Shown here: piece after piece, positions 33,452 through 41,093 of the stretch | Numbering within the stretch: position 1 is the stretch's first letter | Layout: each line of letters begins with the position of its first letter | NCBI GenBank assembly: GCA_964587755.1 | Contig: CAZPMC010000010.1 | Location: 1 to 54,716 of the forward strand | DNA length: 54,716 nucleotides | Reading direction: 5' to 3' | Source of the DNA: CAZPMC01 sp964587755 | GTDB taxonomy: Bacteria; Bacillota; Clostridia; Acetivibrionales; DTU013 | Notes under the pieces: generated by a model | Database searches by the model: none | What the model was told of the DNA's origin: nothing | Seen by the model: the letters and a program-made list of their open reading frames with translations, nothing else | Position numbers and translations under genes: made by a program

Positions 33452-34266
33452 GAGCGGTATGTGGAATATGTCCCAGGCAATGTATTTTAGACGAAGGGCA
33501 GACAGGTTTTTGCCATAGCAGGCACAATGTTGGCGGCAGTATCGTCTGTAAAAACTACGCAAAGCTTACTGCCATTGCCCTTGACCCTATAGAAAAAAAG
33601 CCTCTTCGCCGGTATATGCCGGGCAGCTTGATTTTATCCGTGGGAAGCAACGGCTGCAATTTAAGATGCCCCTTTTGCCAAAACCATAGTATTTCTATGT
33701 CTAAGGCTGGAGAATGCAATGTTGTATACGTAACCCCCCAGGTCCTTGTTAAGAAAGCTCTTCAGTTGGTACCTCATGGCAATATCGGAATTGCCTATAC
33801 ATATAACGAGCCCCTTATAAGCTATGAATATATCATGGATTGCGCAAAGCTTGCCCGCAAAAATGATCTTAAAAATGTGCTTGTCACTAACGGCTATGTG
33901 TGTGAGAAGCCTCTTTGCGAGCTTTTGCCTTATATTGATGCTGTTAATATAGATTTAAAGGCATTTACACAAGACTTTTACAAAAAAATAGGCGGGGATT
34001 TGGAAGCTGTAAAAAATACTATTTCTATTTGCAGTAAAAGCTGCCATACCGAGGTTACAACCCTTATAATCCCAGACGAAAATGACAGCCCCGGGGAAAT
34101 GGAGGAGCTGTCAAAATGGCTTGGACAAATAGATAAAAATATACCCCTTCACATTACAAGGTTTTATCCCCGACACCACTATAGTCATAAGAGCCCTACT
34201 GATATCAAGCACATGTATGTGCTGTCCCAAATTGCCAGACAGCACCTAAATTACGTTTATGTCTGA
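33448..34266 (+). CDS. amrS: AmmeMemoRadiSam system radical SAM enzyme (AmrS)
   Basis: 272 aa, starting with TTG at 33448, which overlaps the stop of the fused A/B gene (TTGA). An N-terminal Cys motif (CGICPRQCILDEGQTGFCHSR) precedes the radical SAM motif GCNLRCPFCQNHSIS (CxxxCxxC). The sequence resembles PflA-type activases but lacks a GRE partner. Conserved IAYTYNEPLISYEY and HITRFYPRHHY are typical of the AmrS family. It is predicted to act with the A/B fusion on an unknown substrate. Confidence 0.87.
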   Translation: MRAVCGICPRQCILDEGQTGFCHSRHNVGGSIVCKNYAKLTAIALDPIEKKPLRRYMPGSLILSVGSNGCNLRCPFCQNHSISMSKAGECNVVYVTPQVLVKKALQLVPHGNIGIAYTYNEPLISYEYIMDCAKLARKNDLKNVLVTNGYVCEKPLCELLPYIDAVNIDLKAFTQDFYKKIGGDLEAVKNTISICSKSCHTEVTTLIIPDENDSPGEMEELSKWLGQIDKNIPLHITRFYPRHHYSHKSPTDIKHMYVLSQIARQHLNYVYV

Positions 34267-35444
34267 CAGGCCTTGATAGCCTCGGAAAGCCGCAACAGAG
34301 CAGTGCCCAGGGTTTGTCTGGGACATGCTATATTAACCCTTTGAAATCCCTCACCTGCGTCACCAAACTTCTTTCCTGGGTCAAGCAGCAGCTTTGCTTT
34401 ATTTATGAGCAAGTCGTCAAGCTCATTATCCCTTAGGCCTAATTCTTTAAAATCAAGCCACAAAAGGTATGTTCCCTCTGGCTCCACAAGCTTTACCTGA
34501 GGAATGTTCCTGTGCAGGAAATCCCTAACAAAGTTAAGATTGCCAGTAAGGTATTCCCTGAGCTCCAAAAGCCACTCATACCCTTCAGAGTAAGCTGCCT
34601 TGCAAGCTTCCATTCCCATTATATTAGCCTCATTATAGCCGCTTTTGTATATTTCCGCTTCAAAACGCTTTCTCAGGCTATTATTTGAAATAAATATATT
34701 GGATATTTGAATTCCGGCAATATTAAAGGTTTTAGTCGGAGAAGTGCATGTCACTGTATTTTGTGCAAATTCCTCGTTTAGCGACGCAAATACAGTATGT
34801 TTATTCTCCCCGTAAGCAAAATCCCCATGAATCTCATCAGATAAAATCAAAACACCATGCTTTAAGCATATCTCTCCGAGACGGATAAGCTCTTCCCTTT
34901 TCCATACCCTGCCTACAGGATTGTGGGGACTGCAAAGTATAAAAAGCTTTACACCATTTTCGATTATCTTTTTTTCAAAGTCCTCAAAATCTATAGAATA
35001 CTTCCCATTTGAGTAAATAAGCTCATTTACTACAAGCCTTCTGTCATTGACCTGAACAGACCATGAAAAAGGCGGGTAGACAGGCTGCTGGATTATAACC
35101 GAATCTCCTATATGCGTCAAAGCCCGGACCGCATTACAGATTGCAAATACGATACCGGGAGTCTTTACAAGCCATTCAGGCTGTATCTTCCATTGAAACC
35201 TCTTATAAAACCAGTTTTTAAGTACATTAAAATAATCCTGCCCGCTGTCTGAGTAACCAAACACTCCATGCTCTATCCTTTTTGAAAGTGCGGAAATAAC
35301 ACTTGGGGGAGCCTTAAAATCCATATCGGCAACCCACAACGGTATAATATCATCAGATTTACCCTTCTCTATTGCAATATCGTATTTTATCGAACCGGTG
35401 TTTTTTCTATCGATTATTTCATCAAAGCTATACCCTTTATTCAT
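34257..35444 (-). CDS. MalY/PatB-type PLP-dependent C-S lyase (cystathionine beta-lyase)
   Basis: The ATG at 35444 follows AAAGGAGAGG and gives 395 aa; the frame continues upstream into the Rrf2 gene without another good start. It is a fold-type I aminotransferase-like enzyme with PLP Lys in TSPTKTFNIAGIQISN, the MalY hallmarks IIPLWVADMDFKAPPSV and GVFGYSD, and ILCSPHNPVGRVW. Members cleave cystathionine or cysteine conjugates to thiols, pyruvate and ammonia. It lies downstream of an Rrf2 regulator and opposite cysK, placing it in sulfur amino acid metabolism. Its 3' end overlaps the convergent amrS gene by 10 nt. Confidence 0.87.
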   Translation of the reverse strand: MNKGYSFDEIIDRKNTGSIKYDIAIEKGKSDDIIPLWVADMDFKAPPSVISALSKRIEHGVFGYSDSGQDYFNVLKNWFYKRFQWKIQPEWLVKTPGIVFAICNAVRALTHIGDSVIIQQPVYPPFSWSVQVNDRRLVVNELIYSNGKYSIDFEDFEKKIIENGVKLFILCSPHNPVGRVWKREELIRLGEICLKHGVLILSDEIHGDFAYGENKHTVFASLNEEFAQNTVTCTSPTKTFNIAGIQISNIFISNNSLRKRFEAEIYKSGYNEANIMGMEACKAAYSEGYEWLLELREYLTGNLNFVRDFLHRNIPQVKLVEPEGTYLLWLDFKELGLRDNELDDLLINKAKLLLDPGKKFGDAGEGFQRVNIACPRQTLGTALLRLSEAIKACQT

Positions 35445-35466
35445 ACTGATGGTTACCTCTCCTTTA

Positions 35467-35913
35467 CTATATATAGAACATAAGCTGTTGGCTTGCCATA
35501 TTCTTCTCAACCGCCATAAGCAAATCACTTAATGTTGTATTATTTAAAACATCTTTGACAGCAACATCAATAACGTCAAAAACCTTCTCTCTTAAAGCCG
35601 TTTCTATTTCCGGCGCTTTATCCTTAACAGTCGGCTCAGTACTCTCAAAAAGCGGAAGCTCAACAGCCGACAACACTTCATAAGCCGTCACCTGTTCAGG
35701 CTCCCGGGCTAGCTGATACCCTCCCTGGGCGCCTTTTGCAGAGTTAACTACACCTCCTCTTTTTATAAGAGAGAAGACCTGCTCCAAATATATTTTTGAT
35801 ATGCTAAGCCTGTCCGATATATTTACCACGGAGATATATTTACCGCTGTCATACTGTTCCGCCAAAATCGTTGCAGCGGCCAGGGCATAACGTCCTCTGG
35901 CAGATATTCTCAT
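35467..35913 (-). CDS. Rrf2-family regulator, CymR-like
   Basis: 148 aa after GAGGA. It has the Rrf2 winged helix (MRISARGRYALAAATILAEQY; ISKIYLEQVFSLIKRGGVV; GAQGGYQLAREPEQVTAYEVL). It contains no cysteine, so unlike IscR or NsrR it cannot hold an Fe-S cluster. CymR, the cysteine-metabolism repressor of Firmicutes, works as a complex with CysK. The divergent cysK gene and the downstream C-S lyase strongly support this assignment. It probably represses cysK and the adjacent amino-acid ABC operon through AT-rich repeats. Confidence 0.8.
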   Translation of the reverse strand: MRISARGRYALAAATILAEQYDSGKYISVVNISDRLSISKIYLEQVFSLIKRGGVVNSAKGAQGGYQLAREPEQVTAYEVLSAVELPLFESTEPTVKDKAPEIETALREKVFDVIDVAVKDVLNNTTLSDLLMAVEKNMASQQLMFYI

Positions 35914-35993
35914 AATAAAATCCTCATTTCATACTAATATTATATGTATTAAATGATATGTAAAACCAAGGTAAATGTCAATAGGTAACATAC

Positions 35994-36006
35994 TATTCAT
36001 ATATGT
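35994..36006 (+). promoter_or_regulatory. Upstream copy of 13-bp repeat in the cysK regulatory region
   Basis: TATTCATATATGT occurs here and again at 36070-36082, 76 bp apart, in the divergent region between the Rrf2 gene and cysK. A candidate CymR/Rrf2 site. Confidence 0.45.
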
Positions 36007-36030
36007 TTTGAAATAATTATCCTTACCCTA

Positions 36031-36059
36031 TTGACTTTATTAAACTTTTAATTTATTAT
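36031..36059 (+). promoter_or_regulatory. cysK promoter
   Basis: -35 TTGACT (36031-36036), 17-nt spacer, -10 TATTAT (36054-36059). The predicted start falls at about 36066, just before the second 13-bp repeat. Confidence 0.7.
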
Positions 36060-36069
36060 TAACACATAT

Positions 36070-36082
36070 TATTCATATATGT
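36070..36082 (+). promoter_or_regulatory. Downstream copy of 13-bp repeat at the cysK transcription start
   Basis: The second TATTCATATATGT lies immediately downstream of the cysK -10 box, where a bound repressor would block initiation. Confidence 0.5.
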
Positions 36083-36117
36083 ATTATTATAATTGATTAT
36101 TTTTTGGAGGTGTCCTT

Positions 36118-37050
36118 ATGACGAAAATATATGAAAGCGTTACTGATCTAATAGGAAAAACACCGCTTCTTATGCTCTCAAACTACAAAAGTAAACATGG
36201 ACTTAAAGCATCTATCATTGGAAAGCTTGAGTATTTCAACCCCGCTGGCAGTGTAAAGGACAGGATTGCAAAAGCTATGATAGAGGATGCCGAGGCAAAT
36301 GGCGTTTTAAAGCCCGGATCGGTCATAATAGAGCCTACCAGCGGAAATACGGGTATAGGGCTTGCTTCTGTAGCTGCAGCGAGAGGTTACCGTGTAATTT
36401 TGACAATGCCTGATACAATGAGCGTGGAGAGAAGAAACCTCCTCAAGGCTTACGGGGCTGAGCTGGTTCTTACTGAAGGGGCAAAAGGAATGAAGGGCGC
36501 AATTTCAAAGGCACATGAGCTGGCTTCCCAAATCCCCGGCTCCTTTATTCCCGGACAGTTCGAAAATCCTTCAAACCCTGCTGTTCATAAAGCCACTACA
36601 GGTCCTGAGATTTGGGAGGACACAGATGGTTCAGTTGACTTTCTTGTCTCAGGCATCGGTACTGGAGGCACCATTACCGGAGCCGGAGAGTTTTTAAAGT
36701 CAAAAAACCCAAATATCAAGGTTGTTGCTGTAGAGCCTTACGATTCACCTGTGCTGTCAAAAGGAGCAGCTGGGCCTCATAAAATCCAGGGTATCGGCGC
36801 AGGCTTTGTACCCGATGTTTTAAACACAGGTGTTTATGATGAAGTCATAACTGTGAAAAACGAGGATGCTTTCTCAGCCAGCAGACACCTTGCTAAAGCG
36901 GAAGGCTTGCTTGTTGGTATCTCTTCAGGAGCTGCCCTCTGGGCTGCCACTGAGCTTGCAAAGCGTCCTGAGAATGTTGGAAAGACTATCGTAGTCATAT
37001 TCCCGGATACAGGCGAAAGATACCTTTCCACTCCTCTTTTTGCCGAATAA
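36118..37050 (+). CDS. cysK: Cysteine synthase A (O-acetylserine thiol-lyase)
   Basis: 310 aa, ATG 6 nt after GGAGG. The PLP-binding Lys lies in EYFNPAGSVKDRIAKAM, the substrate loop is EPTSGNTGIGLAS and the phosphate loop is SGIGTGGTITG. GAGFVPDVLN and ISSGAAL are also conserved. It condenses O-acetylserine with sulfide to make cysteine. The divergent Rrf2/CymR-like gene suggests it may also act as the cysteine-sensing partner of that repressor. The next operon encodes an amino-acid ABC transporter that may import cystine. Confidence 0.93.
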   Translation: MTKIYESVTDLIGKTPLLMLSNYKSKHGLKASIIGKLEYFNPAGSVKDRIAKAMIEDAEANGVLKPGSVIIEPTSGNTGIGLASVAAARGYRVILTMPDTMSVERRNLLKAYGAELVLTEGAKGMKGAISKAHELASQIPGSFIPGQFENPSNPAVHKATTGPEIWEDTDGSVDFLVSGIGTGGTITGAGEFLKSKNPNIKVVAVEPYDSPVLSKGAAGPHKIQGIGAGFVPDVLNTGVYDEVITVKNEDAFSASRHLAKAEGLLVGISSGAALWAATELAKRPENVGKTIVVIFPDTGERYLSTPLFAE

Positions 37051-37142
37051 TTAAATAGTAGCCCGCACCATGTATTTTGCATAATAATGCACGTCTTTAG
37101 TAATAATTTTAGTTTTTTATGCATAAATACTTGAGTGTGGGC

Positions 37143-37173
37143 TTGATTATGTCAATCAGCTGTATTATAATAC
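37143..37173 (+). promoter_or_regulatory. Promoter of the amino-acid ABC operon with palindromic -10
   Basis: -35 TTGATT (37143-37148), 17-nt spacer and a perfect -10 TATAAT (37166-37171). The -10 is inside a 12-bp perfect palindrome GTATTATAATAC (37162-37173), which may serve as a repressor site. Its AT-rich TATTATAAT core also appears near the cysK start region. Confidence 0.65.
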
Positions 37174-37228
37174 GGTTCATCAGCTTGATTTGATATAATA
37201 TAAATTCATTTGGCATGGAGGAATCTTT

Positions 37229-38026
37229 ATGAAAACTATAAAATCTATTTTTTACTTAATCCTTGTGACAGCCTTGATACTTAGCTTTGCGGCTTGTACA
37301 AGCGGCGTTCCAAAAAACACTGTGTTTTCCGCCGATGACTTACCTGGAAAGACTATCGGTGTACAGCTTGGAACTACAGGTGATATTTATGCATCCGATT
37401 ATGAGGAAGAAGGCTCTACCATAGAGCGATATACCAAGACTACAGATGCAGTTCAGGCTTTAAAGCAGGGTAAGATTGATTGCATAATCATAGACGAGGC
37501 TCCTGCAAAGGTGTTTGTCGAAAACAATAATGACCTTACTATACTTGATGAGCCTTTTGAAATCGAAGAATACGCTATTTGTGTTTCAAAGGACAATGCC
37601 CAGCTGACCGCATCTATTAATGAAGCTCTCAGCTCACTTAAGGCCGACGGTACATTGGATAAAATAATCGGCAACTATATTGGTACCGATTCAGTAGGAA
37701 GCTTTCAGTACACCTCAACAAATTCCGATTACAGCAACGGTAAGCTGGTTATGGCGACTGAAGCAACTTTTCCGCCCTATGAATATATTGAAGATGGTGT
37801 TATAAAAGGTATAGATGTGGATATTGCACAAGCTGTTGCAGATATTTTAAACAAAGAGCTTGTTGTTGAAGATATGGCATTCGATTCCATTATTGCCGCA
37901 GTTCAAAGTGGAAAGGCCGACATCGGTGTAGCAGGTATGACTGTTACTGAAGACAGACTGAAGAATGTCGACTTCACAGAGCCTTACACAACAGCGACCC
38001 AAGTAATAATTGTAAGAAAAAAATAA
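37229..38026 (+). CDS. Amino-acid ABC transporter binding lipoprotein, circularly permuted
   Basis: 265 aa after GGAGGAA. It has a lipoprotein signal with lipidation Cys23 (LSFAAC). The domain order is inverted relative to ordinary SBP_bac_3 proteins. Residues ~35-155 correspond to the normal C-terminal half (DLPGKTIGVQLGTTGD; DAVQALKQGKIDCIIID; ALSSLKADGTLDKIIGNYIG). Residues ~172-265 correspond to the normal N-terminal half (KLVMATEATFPPYEYI; GIDVDIAQAVADIL; GMTVTEDRLKNVDFTEPYTTATQVIIV). All blocks of a polar amino-acid binding protein are present but circularly permuted. The ligand is probably an amino acid, with cystine or cysteine suggested by the cysK neighbourhood. Confidence 0.88.
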   Translation: MKTIKSIFYLILVTALILSFAACTSGVPKNTVFSADDLPGKTIGVQLGTTGDIYASDYEEEGSTIERYTKTTDAVQALKQGKIDCIIIDEAPAKVFVENNNDLTILDEPFEIEEYAICVSKDNAQLTASINEALSSLKADGTLDKIIGNYIGTDSVGSFQYTSTNSDYSNGKLVMATEATFPPYEYIEDGVIKGIDVDIAQAVADILNKELVVEDMAFDSIIAAVQSGKADIGVAGMTVTEDRLKNVDFTEPYTTATQVIIVRKK

Positions 38027-38043
38027 GTAAAGTTGTCAATATT

Positions 38044-38071
38044 CTACGGGGCATTGTGCCCCGTAGTTTTT
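38044..38071 (+). terminator. Hairpin and T-run between binding protein and permease genes
   Basis: A perfect 10-bp stem CTACGGGGCA / TGCCCCGTAG (38044-38053, 38057-38066) with a 3-nt loop is followed by TTTTT. Placed inside the operon just after the binding-protein gene, it should terminate most transcripts, and its stem would also protect the binding-protein mRNA 3' end. It ends 23 nt before the permease start. Confidence 0.8.
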
Positions 38072-38094
38072 GTCAGCTTTAGTATGGAGGAAAT

Positions 38095-38820
38095 GTGTTT
38101 AACAATTTGTTACTACGCTTACAGTCAGCCCTTAATGATTTTCTGGATAGATTTCATCTGAACTTTATTGTTGATAATCGCTGGAAATATATTTGGGACG
38201 GCTTAGGTGTTACAATCAAAATAGCGCTGGCAGCCACATTTTTCGGAATTGTAATTGGTGCCATTTTAGCAGTCATCCGCGCAAGCCACGAAAAGACCGG
38301 AAAGCTTAAGCTTCTGAATTTTATATGTAAAGCATATATTACTGTCATACGCGGGACACCAATAGTTCTCCAGCTTTTAATTATCTATTTCGTGGTATTC
38401 GCCTCCGTTAACATAGATAAAGTAATAGTCGCTATCATAGCCTTCTCCATAAACTCAGGGGCATACGTTGCCGAGATATTCCGTTCAGGAATTATGAGCA
38501 TAGACAATGGCCAGTTTGAAGCCGGTAGAAGCCTTGGTTTCAACTATGTGCAGACCATGTGGTATATTATCATTCCACAGGCTTTTAAAAACGTTCTTCC
38601 TGCATTAGCCAATGAATTTATTACATTGCTCAAAGAAACATCGGTATCAGGTTATATAGCTTTGGCTGATTTAACTAAAGGGGGAGATATTATAAGAAGC
38701 CGCACATATGATGCTTTTATGCCCCTTATAGCAGTAGCGGTGATATATTTGGCTCTTGTATGCTTGCTCTCCGCAGGAGTAACACGTCTTGAAAGGAGAC
38801 TAAGAAGTAATGAACACTAA
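38095..38820 (+). CDS. Amino-acid ABC transporter permease (HisM/GlnP family)
   Basis: 241 aa, starting at GTG 38095 after TGGAGG; an overlapping ATG at 38093 is out of frame. About five hydrophobic helices. The HisMQ start motif WKYIWDGLGVTIKIALAATFFG, AYITVIRGTPIVLQLLIIYF and the ATPase-contact loop EAGRSLGFNYVQTMWYIIIPQAFKNVLPALANEFITLLKETS are all present. It forms a homodimeric pore with the ATPase encoded immediately downstream (11-nt overlap). Expression is probably attenuated by the upstream hairpin. Confidence 0.92.
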   Translation: MFNNLLLRLQSALNDFLDRFHLNFIVDNRWKYIWDGLGVTIKIALAATFFGIVIGAILAVIRASHEKTGKLKLLNFICKAYITVIRGTPIVLQLLIIYFVVFASVNIDKVIVAIIAFSINSGAYVAEIFRSGIMSIDNGQFEAGRSLGFNYVQTMWYIIIPQAFKNVLPALANEFITLLKETSVSGYIALADLTKGGDIIRSRTYDAFMPLIAVAVIYLALVCLLSAGVTRLERRLRSNEH

Positions 38821-39556
38821 AAATGCCCCTCTGATAGAAGTCAAAGGCTTAGTAAAGCGTTTCGGAAATATTGTTGCCCTTGACGGAATAGATGCAGATA
38901 TATATAAGGGTGAGGTAGTCGTTGTTATAGGGCCGTCAGGCTCTGGTAAATCTACCTTCTTGCGCTCTTTAAATTTGTTGGAGCCCCCCACCTCCGGAAA
39001 GATTTACTTTGAGGGGGTTGACATAACCGACCCGAAAAATGATATAAATTTGCAGCGCAGAAAAATGGGCATGGTATTTCAGCAGTTCAATCTGTTTCCC
39101 CATATGACGGTTATGAAAAATCTTACACTTGCACCCATTAAGCTTTTAAAAATGTCTGCGGCCGATGCCGAGGCAGAAGCCATGAAGCTTTTAGAACGTA
39201 TAGGCCTTTCCGATAGGGCTTATACTTATCCAAACCTTTTATCAGGCGGCCAGAAGCAGCGAATCGCAATTGTCAGGTCTCTTTGTATGAAGCCTGATGT
39301 AATGCTTTTTGACGAGCCTACATCTGCGTTGGATCCTGAAATGGTCGGGGAAGTACTTGATGTAATGAAATCCTTAGCCGGTTCAGGGATGACAATGGTT
39401 GTAGTAACCCACGAAATGGGCTTTGCAAAGGAAGTCGGTTCACGTGTGATTTTCATGGACGAGGGTAAAATAATCGAGGAAAATACGCCCCAGGAGATTT
39501 TTTCAAATCCTCAAAGCGACAGATTAAAAGCCTTCCTTGCAAAAATGCTCATATAA
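38810..39556 (+). CDS. Amino-acid ABC transporter ATP-binding protein (GlnQ/HisP family)
   Basis: 248 aa; the start overlaps the permease end by 11 nt, with GAAAGGAG upstream. Walker A is GPSGSGKST, the Q-loop VFQQFNLFPHMTVMKNL, signature LLSGGQKQRIAIVRSL, Walker B VMLFDEPTSALDPEM, and the switch His is in VVVTHEMGFAKEV. It is a typical polar amino-acid transporter ATPase. It energises uptake of the ligand of the permuted binding protein. Confidence 0.93.
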   Translation: MNTKNAPLIEVKGLVKRFGNIVALDGIDADIYKGEVVVVIGPSGSGKSTFLRSLNLLEPPTSGKIYFEGVDITDPKNDINLQRRKMGMVFQQFNLFPHMTVMKNLTLAPIKLLKMSAADAEAEAMKLLERIGLSDRAYTYPNLLSGGQKQRIAIVRSLCMKPDVMLFDEPTSALDPEMVGEVLDVMKSLAGSGMTMVVVTHEMGFAKEVGSRVIFMDEGKIIEENTPQEIFSNPQSDRLKAFLAKMLI

Positions 39557-39564
39557 TTTAATGC

Positions 39565-40233
39565 TTACGTTTGTGTCAATAAAAGAAAGTTATAAATGGG
39601 CTTTAGCTTTTTAAAGCCATTCTTTAATCTGTCAGTCAGCTCCTTTGAAAAAGCAAGTTCAAAATCATTTTGAACGCATTCAAAGTAAATGTTTTTTCTG
39701 TCCAGCCAAAGCTTGAGATTATCCGGACTTTCAGGATGTCTGCTCCTTTTGTACATTTCACCGCCTATTATAAATTCATCTTGAGACTCATAACAATTCA
39801 ATGCAGCCAAAAACGCAGGATGATTATCCATTATCAATTGCCTCATACGGGCCATGTCAGAAGCTTGCGCTTTGTAATAGCCCAGTCCATAGCTTGAGCC
39901 TGCCTGTCCCAATCCAAACCAGAAACAGGGTGAAGTCGACATCTTGGACTTATCTCTTAAAAATACTATCCAGGCATTGTCTCGGTAGAGGGTCTTATCC
40001 TTTGTAAACCTTGTGTCTCTGCGAACCCTGGAAATAATTTTTGAGGGAACCGTTATGATTCTATCGTCTATTTCCAAAATTGCCGGCGTAAGCTCAACAA
40101 TCAAATCTACAAACGGGTTGTAAACATATTTTTTGTAAACATCCTTATGGCTGTCATACCACTGTTTGTCATTGCGCATCTTATTTTCAAAAAGAAAGCT
40201 CAACGCCTCTTTTGTAAACCCATTAAAGCTCAT
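39565..40233 (-). CDS. DUF2461 family protein
   Basis: 222-aa soluble protein after AAGGAGA. It matches DUF2461 (TIGR02453-like) proteins by FNGFTKEALSFLFENKMRNDKQWYDSHKDVYKKYV, then RVRRDTRFTKDKTLYRDN and GLGYYKAQASDMARMRQLI. The function of the family is unknown. It is 23 nt downstream of the ZIP transporter gene and likely cotranscribed with it. Confidence 0.8.
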   Translation of the reverse strand: MSFNGFTKEALSFLFENKMRNDKQWYDSHKDVYKKYVYNPFVDLIVELTPAILEIDDRIITVPSKIISRVRRDTRFTKDKTLYRDNAWIVFLRDKSKMSTSPCFWFGLGQAGSSYGLGYYKAQASDMARMRQLIMDNHPAFLAALNCYESQDEFIIGGEMYKRSRHPESPDNLKLWLDRKNIYFECVQNDFELAFSKELTDRLKNGFKKLKPIYNFLLLTQT

Positions 40234-40256
40234 CGTTCAAATCTCCTTGTTCATCT

Positions 40257-41045
40257 CTACCCCAGTGCAACATCAAGTATCATCATTAGTGTAAATCCCA
40301 AAGCCACTCCGATGGTCCCAATATTTGAATGTTCTCCAGCCTGTGCTTCCGGTATCAGCTCTTCTACAACAACATAAATCATAGCACCTGCCGCAAAAGC
40401 CAAAAAGTACGGCAGAATAGGTACAACCAGGCTTGATAACAAAATGGTTAGAATTGCGCCTATCGGCTCAACTATACCTGATACCACACCATACATAAAA
40501 GATTTTCCCTTTGATACTCCTACACTCTTAAGAGGCATTGAAATAATTGCACCCTCAGGGAAGTTCTGAATCGCAATACCAATTGATAATGTTAGTGCAG
40601 CCATAAGGGGTATGGCTGTCTCCCCTGCCAAAAGCCCCGCAAAAACAACACCGACAGCCATTCCTTCAGGCAAATTGTGAAGTGTTACAGCCAGAACAAG
40701 CATAGTTGATTTTTTTAGTTGTGACTTTACCCCTTCAGGCTCATCTGTGTCCATATGTAAATGCGGAACGAAAGTGTCAAGGACAAGCAAAAACGCCATC
40801 CCAAGTAAAAACCCGATAGAAGCTGGAAGCCATTCAATTATCCCTTGTTCTTTTGCCATATCAAAGGCTGGCATTAATAGCGACCATACCGACGCCGCTA
40901 TCATAACACCTGCTGCAAAGCCCAACAATAATTTCTCTACAGCTGTGTGAATCTTATTTTTTAATAGGAACACCATGCCAGAACCAAGCACAGTTCCCAA
41001 AAATGGTATTAGAACTCCAATCAATGTATACAGCTTAATATCCAT
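40257..41045 (-). CDS. ZIP family divalent metal transporter
   Basis: 262 aa with about eight membrane helices. The metal-binding helices are recognisable: VTLHNLPEGMAVGVVFAG and AIQNFPEGAIISMPL, together with GIVEPIGAI and VEELIPEA. A cytoplasmic loop between helices 3 and 4 contains a short His-bearing segment (VPHLHMDTDEP). ZIP proteins move Zn2+ (or Fe2+/Mn2+) into the cytoplasm. It lies 48 nt after the zinc-binding CZB chemoreceptor gene, so zinc is the most likely metal. Confidence 0.87.
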   Translation of the reverse strand: MDIKLYTLIGVLIPFLGTVLGSGMVFLLKNKIHTAVEKLLLGFAAGVMIAASVWSLLMPAFDMAKEQGIIEWLPASIGFLLGMAFLLVLDTFVPHLHMDTDEPEGVKSQLKKSTMLVLAVTLHNLPEGMAVGVVFAGLLAGETAIPLMAALTLSIGIAIQNFPEGAIISMPLKSVGVSKGKSFMYGVVSGIVEPIGAILTILLSSLVVPILPYFLAFAAGAMIYVVVEELIPEAQAGEHSNIGTIGVALGFTLMMILDVALG

Positions 41046-41093
41046 TTTTCACCCTCAAATTAATTCCTCTTCTGATTTTATCACTTTCGTCAA

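Noticed and set aside
37060..37143. Long-range inverted repeat (AGCCCGCAC / GTGTGGGCT) as a riboswitch before the ABC operon
   Set aside because: The arms lie upstream of the predicted promoter (37143-37171), so they would not be in the leader. It is more likely part of a cysK terminator or chance.
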